This document shows positions 40,688 to 49,518 of a DNA stretch of 64,000 nucleotides, one piece after another. The notes beneath the pieces were generated by a model. That model was not told the origin of the DNA. It made no database searches and saw only the letters and a list, made by a program, of their open reading frames with translations. Position 1 is the first letter of the stretch. Each line of letters opens with the position of its first letter. The position numbers were made by a program, and so were the translations under genes. Origin of the DNA: an uncultured Anaerolineales bacterium (lineage in GTDB: Bacteria; Chloroflexota; Anaerolineae; Anaerolineales; UBA6663); contig CALFZO010000187.1 of NCBI GenBank assembly GCA_937952305.1, forward strand, positions 97,691-161,690. The letters run 5' to 3'.

Positions 40688-42118
40688 GTGGAGACGAATA
40701 TCCTGCGCGCCGGCGCTGCCCAACGGATGGTCACGCCGCCGGTGGGCACGCCGCTGGTCGGCTACGCTTCGCGCGCTTCCGGCGACCTGGCCGCCCGCTA
40801 CGTGCACGACGACCTGTGGGTGAAGGCCCTGGTCCTGCGCGCCGGCGCGCAGAGCTGGGCGCTCCTGTCTGTCGATTTGATCGGGCTGGACGCTGTGGCC
40901 GTGGCCCGCATCCGGGCCCTGGCCGCCGCCCGCACGGGTCTGCGGCCAGACGCGATCCTGACCTGCGCCACGCACACCCACGCTGGGCCGCCGGTCTGCG
41001 CCGTGGCCGGCGCAGTTGGCCCCGGGGATCTCAACGCCGTGCGCTCGGACGGCAGCGTGACGGCCAGCTATGGCCAGGCGCCCACCAGCTTCTCCCCGAC
41101 GGCCTATTACGTGGAATTGGTGGACGAGACCTGGCGGGACCGGCTGGTGGAGCAGGCCAGCGCTGCGCTGGTGGCGGCCTGGGAGACAGCCCGCGCTGCA
41201 GAGGTATCCTTCGGGATGGCTGAGGTGGAAGGGGTGGCCAGCTCGCGCCGGGTGCGGCTCTCCGACGGAACCTGGGCGGACCCGCGGCGCGAATGGCCGG
41301 CCGGCGCGGTGGTTGTCTCGCGGACCGAGATCGATCCGCTGGTGCGCGTGCTGGCGGTGCGCGAGCGCGGCGCGGGGACGCCCCTGGCCGTCCTCATTAA
41401 CTATGCTACCCATCCCTGGATCTTCAACACCTCCGGGATCTCGGCCGAGCTGGCCGGGGCGGTGGCCGGCCGCGTCGCCGCCGGCTGGACCGGCCCTCGC
41501 GGCGAGGCCCCAGTGGTGCTCTACACCACCGGGCCGGAGGGCGATGTCACACTGATCTGGAACATCGCCATCGACAAAGTGTGGCGCTCGCAGCCGGGCG
41601 AGAGCCTGGAGGCCAGCCTGCCGCGCCGCGAGCAGGGCTTCGATGAGGAGCTGGCGCGCCTGGGTGACCGGCTGGCCAGCCGCGTTTTGGCGGCCCTGGC
41701 GAGCCTGCGGTCCTGGCAGTCCGACCTCATCCCCCAGGCCTGGCGCCGCGAGGTCGCCCTGCCGCTCAAGACTGGCTACCACCCGCCGGCCGCGCTCCGG
41801 CTGGCAGAGTGGCAGCGCGGCGCGCCGGCCGGCCACCATCTCACTGAACTGCAGGTGCTGCGCCTGGGCCCGTGGACGCTGCTGGGTTTGCCAGGCGAAC
41901 CGTTCACGGTGTTGGGCCGCCGGATCCGGGCGCAGGCGCCGTTGCCAGAGCTGTTGATCGCCGCCGTCTCCAATGACTATGGGCCGGTCAGCTACATGGC
42001 TGAGCGCGCCGATTTCGAGCAGGGCGGGTACGAACTGGTCGTCACGCCGGCCGCCGCCGAGGCGGGCGAGCGGCTGGTGACGGAGGCCGTGGCTCTGCTC
42101 AAAGCCGCCGCTGGCTGA
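40688..42118 (+). CDS. neutral-ceramidase-like hydrolase, copy 2
   Basis: A 476-residue protein of the neutral ceramidase fold with clearer motifs than copy 1 at 30902: T-H-T-H-A-G-P-P (zinc H-x-H), N-Y-A-T-H-P-W and T-G-P-E-G-D-V-T-L (serine/G-D-V region). No signal peptide. GTG 40688 is preferred to GTG 40682 because AGGAGG ends 9 nt before it, against 3 nt. It follows a sugar importer and precedes an enolase-superfamily gene (10 nt), so an N-acylated sugar or amino-acid amide is likelier than sphingolipid. Confidence 0.75.
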   Translation: METNILRAGAAQRMVTPPVGTPLVGYASRASGDLAARYVHDDLWVKALVLRAGAQSWALLSVDLIGLDAVAVARIRALAAARTGLRPDAILTCATHTHAGPPVCAVAGAVGPGDLNAVRSDGSVTASYGQAPTSFSPTAYYVELVDETWRDRLVEQASAALVAAWETARAAEVSFGMAEVEGVASSRRVRLSDGTWADPRREWPAGAVVVSRTEIDPLVRVLAVRERGAGTPLAVLINYATHPWIFNTSGISAELAGAVAGRVAAGWTGPRGEAPVVLYTTGPEGDVTLIWNIAIDKVWRSQPGESLEASLPRREQGFDEELARLGDRLASRVLAALASLRSWQSDLIPQAWRREVALPLKTGYHPPAALRLAEWQRGAPAGHHLTELQVLRLGPWTLLGLPGEPFTVLGRRIRAQAPLPELLIAAVSNDYGPVSYMAERADFEQGGYELVVTPAAAEAGERLVTEAVALLKAAAG

Positions 42119-42128
42119 GGAGCTCATT

Positions 42129-43235
42129 ATGCGCATCGAGGCCATCGAAATCTACCGCGTCGCCATGCCGCTCGTGTATCCCTTTCGCACGGCCTTCAGC
42201 GACGAGAGCGCTATCGAGAGTGTGCTGGTCTGCCTGCGCAGCGGGGGCCTGGCCGGGTGGGGCGAGACCAGCCCCTGGCGGGCCCCCTTCTACAGCGGTG
42301 AGTGGGCGCATGGCGCTTTTGCCGTGGTGCGGGACTGGCTCGGGCCGCAGCTGGTCGGCCGCGAGGTGGAGAGCGGCGCGGCCCTGCAACAGGCACTGGC
42401 TCCGGTGAAGGCTAACCCGTTCGCGAAGGCCAGTCTGGATCTGGCCTGGTGGGATCTGTATGCCCAGATGGAAGGCCGGCCGCTGTGGCAAGTCCTCGGC
42501 GGCCAGGGCCCAACCGCCAAGGTCGGCGCGGACCTGGGGGTGATGGAGACGCTAGATCGGCTGCTGGACGAGATCGCGGCGGCTCAGGCGGCCGGCTTCG
42601 AGCGCGTGAAACTCAAGTATCGCCCGGGCTGGGAGTTGAACATGGTCCAGCGGGTGCGGGCGGCCTTCCCGGAGCTCGTGATCCACGTCGACTGCAACAG
42701 CGCCTACACCCTGGCCGACCGGCCCATGTTTCAGGCGTTGGACGCTTACGGTTTGGCCATGATCGAGCAACCCCTGACCCACGATGATCTGCTGGACCAC
42801 GCTGTGCTCCAACGCGATCTGCGCACGCCCCTATGCCTGGACGAGAGCATCACATCCCCGGCCAAAGCCCGGCAGGCCATCGACCTGAAGGCGTGCGGCT
42901 GGGTCAACCTCAAGCTCGGGCGCGTGGGCGGGATCACCAATGCGCTGATCATTCATGACCTGTGCCAGGCCGCCGGGCTGCCTTGCTGGGTGGGCGGCAT
43001 GCTGGAGTCCGCCGTGGGCCAGGCCCACAACCTGGCCTTTGCGACCAAGTCAAATATCCGCTACCCGGCCGACATTTTCCCCACCAGCCGCTTTTACGCT
43101 GAAGACCTAGGCGAGCCGGCGATCACCCTCAGCGGGCCGTCGCAGATGACGGCCTCCGCTCGACCTGGCCTCGGGCACAGGCCGCGCGCCGACCAACTGC
43201 GGCGCTTGACGGTGGAAAGCGCCAGCCTGCGTTGA
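42129..43235 (+). CDS. enolase superfamily enzyme, muconate-lactonizing/MenC (OSBS/NSAR) subgroup
   Basis: A 368-residue enolase-superfamily protein with all MLE-subgroup landmarks: K161-x-K163 (V-K-L-K), metal ligands D188 (H-V-D-C-N), E213 (I-E-Q-P), D238 (L-D-E-S), and the second lysine K262 (N-L-K-L-G-R-V-G-G). The N-terminal capping domain has G-W-G-E. Relatives are o-succinylbenzoate synthase, N-succinylamino-acid racemase and dipeptide epimerase. It lacks the His-based active site of mannonate dehydratases, so it is unlikely to fill the missing mannonate-to-KDG step. Acid-sugar dehydration or N-acyl amino-acid racemisation cannot be separated here. Confidence 0.85.
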   Translation: MRIEAIEIYRVAMPLVYPFRTAFSDESAIESVLVCLRSGGLAGWGETSPWRAPFYSGEWAHGAFAVVRDWLGPQLVGREVESGAALQQALAPVKANPFAKASLDLAWWDLYAQMEGRPLWQVLGGQGPTAKVGADLGVMETLDRLLDEIAAAQAAGFERVKLKYRPGWELNMVQRVRAAFPELVIHVDCNSAYTLADRPMFQALDAYGLAMIEQPLTHDDLLDHAVLQRDLRTPLCLDESITSPAKARQAIDLKACGWVNLKLGRVGGITNALIIHDLCQAAGLPCWVGGMLESAVGQAHNLAFATKSNIRYPADIFPTSRFYAEDLGEPAITLSGPSQMTASARPGLGHRPRADQLRRLTVESASLR

Positions 43236-43257
43236 GATCAATACTGAGGAGAGAGCT

Positions 43258-45033
43258 ATGAGCCCATCCGCCGACCCAATCCTGGAACCCCTGCAGCGCG
43301 GCCGCGTCGAACGCCGGCGGCGCCCGGCCTCGGGCGAGGGGGCGCTCCTGGTGTTGGTGGACAGCAGCGGCCCGTATCATCAGCGCAGCCTTGTGGATGA
43401 GACTGTGCTGGTGGCTCTCGAGCATCTGGGGCTGCCGTACCGGATGCTGGACCTGGCCGGCACCCGGCCCACGCCCGCGCTCCTGGCCAGCTGTGCCGGG
43501 TTGGTGCTGGCCCAGGATGGGTTGGGAGACCGCCTTACCGAGGCTGAGACCCAGATCATCGCTGAGGCGGTGCGGGCCGGCCTGGGCTTGGTGAACCTAG
43601 ATTGGGACCTGCGCCGCTACGCCGGCCCGCTGCTTGATATTTTCGGTTTTGCGGACGTGGGGCGCCTGCCCTTCGCCTCAGACCAGTTCTATGTGCGCGA
43701 CGACACCCATTACATCACCTGGCTCCAGACGGGACGCCGCTTCCACACCGCGAAGCGGATGGTGACGGCCCTCGCGGTCGGTAGCTGGCGGGCTGACGTG
43801 GCGCCGTTGGTGGAGATGGCGCTGGGCAAGGACCAGCTCGTGTATACCCGTCACCTGGTGCCCGGCAACGTCTTCGAGCCGAGGCATTACCCGGTAGTGT
43901 TCGCGGCCCGCTGGGGCCAGGGTAGGGCCGTGCAGTTTGCCGTGAACCCACGGGTGTGGCGGGCCGCCGCCCTCGGCCGCCTGGGCGGCCTGGGCGACGT
44001 CTTCTGGCGGTCGCTGCTCTGGGTCGCCCGCAAGCCGTTCGTGGCGAACACCGTCCCGCCTTTTGTGACCATGTCCTTCGATGATTGCGGCGGCCGCCAC
44101 GACTTTGCCTATCTGGACATCTGCACCCGGCACGGCTACCGCCCGCTGGCCTCGCTGTTCATCGACGATATCCAGGGGCGCCACCTGCCCGGCCTGCGCG
44201 CGCGGGCGCTGGCCGGCGAAATCATGGTCAACACCCACGCCATGCGTTATTACGACTTGCAGTTGTACGATTTCGGCGTGGACGAGCTGCCGGTCGCTGA
44301 GCTGGAGCGGCGCTTCGCGCGCGACGACGCCTTCTACGCGCGCCTGGGTGCGCCTTGCGCCCGAACCGTGCGCGACCACTGGGGCGAACTCGGAGCGCGC
44401 AGCCTGCCCTACCTGAAGGCGCGCGGGCGGACCACGATCAATACGCCGGTGCTGGTCGGCGAGCACAAGGCCGACCAGATCATCCCGCCCGGCGGTCAGG
44501 GCTACTGGCCATACAACTCCACCCTGTGCTTCTACGACACCCTGCCGCACGACAACGATTTTTACATCATGGGCGCTTTCAACGAGCGCCATCTGGCCGA
44601 CTTTCTGACCGGCGCCACTCAATTGCTGCGCGAAGCGCCCGTGAACGATGTAGCGCGCGCGGCCGAAGGTGCCGCCCACCAGATCCGGCACGGCCTGAGC
44701 AACGGCTTCTTCGCGGACGTCCTGACCCACGAGCAGAAGTTCACGGTCCTCTCCCTGGAGGAGTGGGACCAGATCCTAGCCCGCGCGGCGCAGTTGACCA
44801 ACCGCTTCGAGAAGCTTTTCGTCACCCACGACCACGTGGCCGATTACCTGCGCAGCAAAGACCGGACCTGGATCGCGCAGGCCGACCTGGCCGCGGGCGC
44901 CGCGCGCGTCCGTCTGGCCGGGCAAGCCGAGGTGCCGCTGCAACTCTCGGTCTACCGTGACGTCGACGAGGGCGTGGAGCGCGCGAGCCTGGCCGTGCCG
45001 GCCTTCACAGGCCAGACGAGCGTTGAATTCTGA
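43258..45033 (+). CDS. NodB-like (polysaccharide deacetylase-fold) protein with an N-terminal glutamine-amidotransferase-like domain
   Basis: A 591-residue cytoplasmic protein. Residues 30-260 look like a class I glutamine-amidotransferase/ThuA-like Rossmann domain without its catalytic triad (A-L-L-V-L-V-D...G-L-V-L-A-Q-D-G-L). Residues 270-540 have T-M-S-F-D-D-C-G-G-R-H-D-F (NodB motif 1, F-D-D) and N-T-H-A-M-R-Y-Y-D (motif 2, usually H-x3-5-H/D), plus a final V-T-H-D-H segment. This resembles a polysaccharide deacetylase or GH57-like barrel but not closely to any family I know. It lies 22 nt after the enolase gene and 28 nt before the SDR gene. Function unresolved; carbohydrate processing by context. 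Confidence 0.6.
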   Translation: MSPSADPILEPLQRGRVERRRRPASGEGALLVLVDSSGPYHQRSLVDETVLVALEHLGLPYRMLDLAGTRPTPALLASCAGLVLAQDGLGDRLTEAETQIIAEAVRAGLGLVNLDWDLRRYAGPLLDIFGFADVGRLPFASDQFYVRDDTHYITWLQTGRRFHTAKRMVTALAVGSWRADVAPLVEMALGKDQLVYTRHLVPGNVFEPRHYPVVFAARWGQGRAVQFAVNPRVWRAAALGRLGGLGDVFWRSLLWVARKPFVANTVPPFVTMSFDDCGGRHDFAYLDICTRHGYRPLASLFIDDIQGRHLPGLRARALAGEIMVNTHAMRYYDLQLYDFGVDELPVAELERRFARDDAFYARLGAPCARTVRDHWGELGARSLPYLKARGRTTINTPVLVGEHKADQIIPPGGQGYWPYNSTLCFYDTLPHDNDFYIMGAFNERHLADFLTGATQLLREAPVNDVARAAEGAAHQIRHGLSNGFFADVLTHEQKFTVLSLEEWDQILARAAQLTNRFEKLFVTHDHVADYLRSKDRTWIAQADLAAGAARVRLAGQAEVPLQLSVYRDVDEGVERASLAVPAFTGQTSVEF

Positions 45034-45061
45034 TCGCTCGCAGACAGACAGGAGGATCGTC

Positions 45062-45856
45062 ATGGACTTGAAATTGGCCGGCAAAACGGTCCTGATCACG
45101 GGCGGCAGCCGCGGCATCGGCCTGCGCACGGCCCGCGCCTTCGCCGCCGAGGGTTGCTCGCTGGGCCTGTGTGGCCGCAGCCTGGCTGACCTCGACGCGG
45201 CCGCGGCCGAACTGCGCGGCCAGGGCGCGCCGGTGGTGTCGGTGCTGGCGGACGTCACCGTCCCGGAGGAGGCGGCCGCCTTTGTGGAGCACTGCGCCCA
45301 GGCGCTGGGGCGGATCGACATCCTGATCAACAACGTCGGTGGCGCGGTGAGCGGGTTGCTGCTGGAGGCGTCGGACGAAGCCTGGCGTCGGACGTTCGAG
45401 ATGAACCCATTCCAGATAGCGCGTCTGACCCGCCTGGTGACGCCGCACATGCGCCGGCTGGGCGGCGGCGCCATTGTCAACCTGGCGTCGATCTCCGGCT
45501 GGCACCCCCAACTGGCCGGCTTTGCGCAATACGGCGCGGCCAAGGCGGCCGTCATCTATATGACCGAACGTCTGGCGCTGGAGTTGGCGCGCGATCACAT
45601 CCGAGTCAACACCGTCTCACCGGGTTCGATTGTCTGGGAAGGCGGCGACTGGGATGCTTTTCGCCAGGCGCACCCCGAGTCTTTCGCGGCCTATGTGCGC
45701 GATGGTTTCCCGATGGGACGCCTGGGTTCGCCGGAAGAGGTGGCCGACGTTGTCGTCTTCGTCGCTTCGCCGCGCGCCAACTGGATCAATGGGCGGCACA
45801 TTCCGGTGGATGGGCTCGAGCAGCCGGTGCCGGCGCCGGAATACCGGCCGTGGTGA
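45062..45856 (+). CDS. short-chain dehydrogenase/reductase
   Basis: A 264-residue classical SDR. The cofactor motif T-G-G-S-R-G-I-G (13-20), the N-N-V-G-G core, the catalytic serine in L-A-S-I-S-G, and Y-G-A-A-K are intact; the C-terminal G-R-H-I-P-V-D-G is standard. AGGAGG lies 6 nt before ATG 45062. Likely an NAD(P)-dependent sugar-acid or ketose reductase; a substrate is not evident. It is followed 25 nt later by the second transglutaminase-fold gene. Confidence 0.88.
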   Translation: MDLKLAGKTVLITGGSRGIGLRTARAFAAEGCSLGLCGRSLADLDAAAAELRGQGAPVVSVLADVTVPEEAAAFVEHCAQALGRIDILINNVGGAVSGLLLEASDEAWRRTFEMNPFQIARLTRLVTPHMRRLGGGAIVNLASISGWHPQLAGFAQYGAAKAAVIYMTERLALELARDHIRVNTVSPGSIVWEGGDWDAFRQAHPESFAAYVRDGFPMGRLGSPEEVADVVVFVASPRANWINGRHIPVDGLEQPVPAPEYRPW

Positions 45857-45881
45857 GCGCTGCCTTGGATAAGGAGAACTC

Positions 45882-47123
45882 ATGAGCAAGCTTTTCTACA
45901 ATGAACAGGGTCACATGGTCCCCACCCTTGGCGAGGAGTTGACCGACTGCCGTCGGGCGCGCAAGGTCCTGGACCTGCCGGGCACGGCGGCGCCGGCTAC
46001 GTTGTATCTCCTGGCGCGCCCTCACGCGGGCAGCGGTTTGCCCCTGCGCGTGTCAGTCAACGGCGCCGAGATCGAGCCGATCCAACCGGGCTCCTTCCAG
46101 GCCTACACCTGGTACACCGTCTCGTTGCCGGCGGAACGCCTCCGGGCGGGCGCCAACGTGCTGGAGTTTTGGACTGACGCTACGGCCATGGATGCCTGGT
46201 CCCTGGCGATCGAGGGCGGCCACCGCGAACCGGTCAGCGCAGTCAGCGACGACGGCGGCCAACATTGGCGCAGCGAGCACATGAGCTATCTCAATGTGCT
46301 CACGGGTGAGTACGTTGTGCGCGTGCGGCTGGCAGAAGGCCAGGACCCGCCGCCGCCGCCGTTCGTGTGGGAGGACCCGCGTCATCCCCGGCTGGCCCAC
46401 CTGCGGCAACGCCTGCCGCCGGCCGCGCTTCAGCCGGGGCCGCTGCTCCCGCGCGTGCGGGCGTTGAGCACTTGGCTGAGCACGAGCTGGGAGCACACCG
46501 ACTCAGGCAAAGCAGCGCAATACGCGCCGTGGGACGCGGAGACTATCCTCGCCTGGGGCCATCATCGCGTGGGCCACGACGGCCGCCTGCCCATCGTGAT
46601 GTGCGTCCAGTATGGAGCCGCTTTCGTCAGCGCCTGTCAGGCCGCCGGCTTCCCCGCGCGCTGTGTCGTCGGCACGGATACGATCAATAGTTATAATGGT
46701 CATTTCGTGGCCGAGGTCTGGTCAAATGAGCACGCTAAGTGGATCCTGGTGGATCCCAACCTAGATGCGATCTTCTTCCGGAACGGCGCGCCGCTCTCGG
46801 CGGCCGAGATCCAGGCCGCCGGCGATGACCTGAGCGGCCTGGTGGGGTGGGGGCCGGGGACCACCTATCAGCGGCGCTTCCCGCACATCGAAACCTTCGT
46901 GCGCACGAACTACCTGAAGGGGCTGTGGCTGCGGAGCCGGAGCATCTGGGCGCGAGCGGATTTCCTCACCCGGCCGGAGTTGACGCCTCCTGGTCATGGT
47001 ATGACAGCCTATTGTGAGACGAGCCTGATCTGGGATCGATCCGTGCGGCAGCATGGCTTCGGCATGTTCCCGTACTTTGCCGATGCCGACGACTTCGCGA
47101 CGGCGCCCAACCGCGCATCCTGA
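45882..47123 (+). CDS. transglutaminase-fold protein, short form
   Basis: A 413-residue cytoplasmic protein with an N-terminal beta-sandwich (about 1-150, carbohydrate-binding-like) and a transglutaminase-like core: Cys241 (I-V-M-C-V-Q-Y-G), His274 (Y-N-G-H-F-V-A-E-V-W), Asp291 (I-L-V-D-P-N-L-D). The same three landmarks occur in the 17865 protein, but this one lacks the C-terminal discoidin domain. Both are inside sugar-catabolic operons. It is followed 53 nt later by tagaturonate epimerase. Peptidase, amidase or glycosyl-ester hydrolase roles are all possible. Confidence 0.75.
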   Translation: MSKLFYNEQGHMVPTLGEELTDCRRARKVLDLPGTAAPATLYLLARPHAGSGLPLRVSVNGAEIEPIQPGSFQAYTWYTVSLPAERLRAGANVLEFWTDATAMDAWSLAIEGGHREPVSAVSDDGGQHWRSEHMSYLNVLTGEYVVRVRLAEGQDPPPPPFVWEDPRHPRLAHLRQRLPPAALQPGPLLPRVRALSTWLSTSWEHTDSGKAAQYAPWDAETILAWGHHRVGHDGRLPIVMCVQYGAAFVSACQAAGFPARCVVGTDTINSYNGHFVAEVWSNEHAKWILVDPNLDAIFFRNGAPLSAAEIQAAGDDLSGLVGWGPGTTYQRRFPHIETFVRTNYLKGLWLRSRSIWARADFLTRPELTPPGHGMTAYCETSLIWDRSVRQHGFGMFPYFADADDFATAPNRAS

Positions 47124-47176
47124 AGCCGGGCTCCAGACGCGTCTAGAGCCGGCCTCGTCCCGGCCGGACTGGATCC

Positions 47177-48667
47177 ATGAACCCTGTCCTGCAATTCCGC
47201 AACGTCTTCGGTGACACCCTGATCGCGGCTTCGGTCATAGAATCGGGCGGCGCGGTCTTCGCGCTGGCGGCGGCCGGCGACAGGAAAGAATTGCTCATCG
47301 CGGCCCCGGCCGGCTGGCCGGGGTTGTCGGCGTTCCTGGGCCAGGCCGATGATCTGGGCGGCGGCTGGTGCGTGAAGCGCGGTCCGCTCTCGGCCGGCAA
47401 CGCCTTGGCCCTGCGCGCCGCCGTGCCGCACCTCACGCCGGTCCCGCTCGGCCTGGCGACTTCGGCCGGCTGCGGCGACCGGCTGGGCCTGGCCACGCCC
47501 GGCCACGTGCGGGCCTTCCACTCGGTCGCCGCCCAGCCCGGCGCGCTGCCGGTGGCCCCGCTCTTCGCCCAGCAGTCCATCCGCGAGATGACGCGCACGC
47601 GCCGCACGCCCTCGGACGTGATGCGCGACGCGACCTTTGGCGCGCTGGAGGGCGGCTGGCGCGGTCCGCTGGGCGCGGACGCCGATCACCTCAAGACCCC
47701 GGCCGACATCGACGCCTGCGCGGCGGCCGGATTCTCGTTCTACACGATCGACCCCGGCGCGCACGTGGACGGCGGCGCGGACCAGGCCGACGAGGCCGGC
47801 CTGCGCGCCAAGGTCGCGGCCCTCAACTGGAGTATCCTGGAAGGTAGCCCGGACGACCTGATCGGGCGCTACGCCGGCCGCGCGCTGGACCTGGACGACC
47901 GGCGCCTGACGTTGACGGCGGAGGCCGTTTGGCGGGCGGCGGCCAAGTACGGGAACGCGGTCGCGCACGTGGCCGGCATGTACCGGCGCCTGGCCGGCCA
48001 GGGGGTGCCGTTCGAACTGGAAGTCTCCGTGGACGAGACCGAGACGCCGACCGCCCACGCCGAGCACGCCTTCATCGCCCTGGAACTGCGCCGGCTGGGG
48101 GTGCAATGGGTCAGCCTGGCGCCGCGCTACGTCGGGCGCTTCGAGAAGGGCGTGGACTACCTGGGCGACCTGGGCGCGCTGGAAGCCGACCTGGCCGGGC
48201 ACGCGGCCGTGGCGCGGGCGCTCGGGCCGTACAAGCTCAGCCTGCACTCCGGCTCAGACAAGTTCCGGGTCTACCCGCTGATCGTGGCCGCGGCGCGCGG
48301 CCTGGTGCATCTGAAGACTGCCGGCACCAGCTATCTCGAGGCCCTGCGCACCCTGGCCGGCGTGGAGCCGAGCCTGTTCCGGGCCATCGCGGCGCTGGCG
48401 GTGGAGCGTTATCCGGAGGACCGGGCCAGCTACCACGTCTCGGCCGAGCTGAGCCGTGTGCCGGAGATCACGGCCCTGCCGGACGCGGCCCTGCCCGGGC
48501 TGCTGGACCAGTTCGACGCGCGCGAAGTCCTGCACGTCACCTTTGGCTCGGCGCTGGCCCGGCACGCGGCCGAGCTCAAGGCCGGCCTGCGCGCGCACGA
48601 AGCCAAGCACTACGCCGCGCTGGAGCGGCACTTCCTCCGCCATCTGGAGCCGTTCGCACACCGCTGA
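47177..48667 (+). CDS. uxaE: tagaturonate epimerase
   Basis: A 496-residue protein recognised as the UxaE family, which interconverts D-tagaturonate and D-fructuronate (EC 5.1.2.7) in galacturonate catabolism of Thermotoga and relatives. Typical segments are D-R-L-G-L-A-T-P-G-H-V-R-A, F-A-Q-Q-S-I-R-E-M-T-R-T-R-R-T-P, F-G-A-L-E-G-G-W, G-A-D-A-D-H-L-K-T and F-Y-T-I-D-P-G-A-H-V, as well as the TIM-barrel-like C-half with S-L-H-S-G-S-D-K-F. Length fits the family. The next gene, 5 nt downstream, is an SDR suited to reduce fructuronate to mannonate, giving two consecutive pathway steps. Confidence 0.88.
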   Translation: MNPVLQFRNVFGDTLIAASVIESGGAVFALAAAGDRKELLIAAPAGWPGLSAFLGQADDLGGGWCVKRGPLSAGNALALRAAVPHLTPVPLGLATSAGCGDRLGLATPGHVRAFHSVAAQPGALPVAPLFAQQSIREMTRTRRTPSDVMRDATFGALEGGWRGPLGADADHLKTPADIDACAAAGFSFYTIDPGAHVDGGADQADEAGLRAKVAALNWSILEGSPDDLIGRYAGRALDLDDRRLTLTAEAVWRAAAKYGNAVAHVAGMYRRLAGQGVPFELEVSVDETETPTAHAEHAFIALELRRLGVQWVSLAPRYVGRFEKGVDYLGDLGALEADLAGHAAVARALGPYKLSLHSGSDKFRVYPLIVAAARGLVHLKTAGTSYLEALRTLAGVEPSLFRAIAALAVERYPEDRASYHVSAELSRVPEITALPDAALPGLLDQFDAREVLHVTFGSALARHAAELKAGLRAHEAKHYAALERHFLRHLEPFAHR

Positions 48668-48672
48668 ACCCT

Positions 48673-49506
48673 ATGGACCTGCAAGAACTCACCCAACTCT
48701 ACGACTTTTCCGGCCGCAGCATCGTCATCACCGGCGGGGCCGGCATCCTGGGCGGCGAGATGGCCTGCGCCCTGGCAGGCTGCCGGGCGAACGTCGCCAT
48801 CCTGGACCGCGACCCGGCGCTGGCCGAGCGCCTGATCCATCGCTTTCCGCCCGCCGGCGGCCGGGCCGTGATCGTCTACGCCGACGTGCTCAAGCCGGAG
48901 ACGCTGCAGACGGCGCTGGAGACGGTGCTGCGCGAATTCGGGCAGGTGGACGGGCTGATCAACGCCGCCGGCGGCAATCAGCCAGGCGCCACCACCGCGC
49001 CGGACCGCTCGTTCTTCGATCTGCCGCCGGATGCTCTGCGCTTCGTGTTCGACCTGAACCTGCTCGGCACGATCCTGCCCTGCCAGATCGTGGGCCGGCA
49101 CATGGCCGGGCGGGGGGAGGGCGTCATCCTGAACGTCTCGTCGATGAACGCCTTCCGGCCGCTGACGCGCGTCGCGGCCTACTCGGCCGCCAAGGCCGGC
49201 GTGAGCAACTTCACCCAGTGGCTGGCTGTGCACATGGCCCAGGAGTACTCGCCGCGCCTCCGCGTCAATGCCCTGGCGCCGGGTTTCTTCCTGACCGAGC
49301 AGAACCGCTTCCTGCTGACGGACAAAGCCAGCGGCGCGCTCACGGCGCGCGGCCAGGCCATCCTGGCCCACACGCCCATGGGCCGCTTCGGTTCGCCCGA
49401 AGACCTGCTCGGCGCCGCGCTCTGGCTGCTCTCGCCGGCGGCGGCCTTCGTCACGGGCGTCGTCATCCCAGTCGATGGCGGCTTTTCGGCCTTCAGTGGT
49501 GTGTAA
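48673..49506 (+). CDS. SDR resembling D-mannonate oxidoreductase (fructuronate reductase)
   Basis: A 277-residue SDR of the type that reduces D-fructuronate to D-mannonate in Bacillus-like (YjmF/UxuB-type) and Thermotoga pathways. Cofactor motif T-G-G-A-G-I-L-G-G-E-M (20-30), catalytic S156/S157, Y170 and K174 (Y-S-A-A-K), and a long loop with F-L-T-E-Q-N-R-F-L-L before the C-terminal V-I-P-V-D-G-G-F are all present. It starts 5 nt after uxaE, hence tightly coupled. The sugar-acid assignment is from this pairing and the loop motif. Confidence 0.8.
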   Translation: MDLQELTQLYDFSGRSIVITGGAGILGGEMACALAGCRANVAILDRDPALAERLIHRFPPAGGRAVIVYADVLKPETLQTALETVLREFGQVDGLINAAGGNQPGATTAPDRSFFDLPPDALRFVFDLNLLGTILPCQIVGRHMAGRGEGVILNVSSMNAFRPLTRVAAYSAAKAGVSNFTQWLAVHMAQEYSPRLRVNALAPGFFLTEQNRFLLTDKASGALTARGQAILAHTPMGRFGSPEDLLGAALWLLSPAAAFVTGVVIPVDGGFSAFSGV

Positions 49507-49518
49507 GGAGCGAACGCG

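Noticed and set aside
42129..43235. Mannonate dehydratase to complete the uronate route
   Set aside because: The residues are K-x-K plus a second lysine as in the muconate-lactonizing subgroup, not the histidine-based set of mannonate dehydratases of this superfamily.
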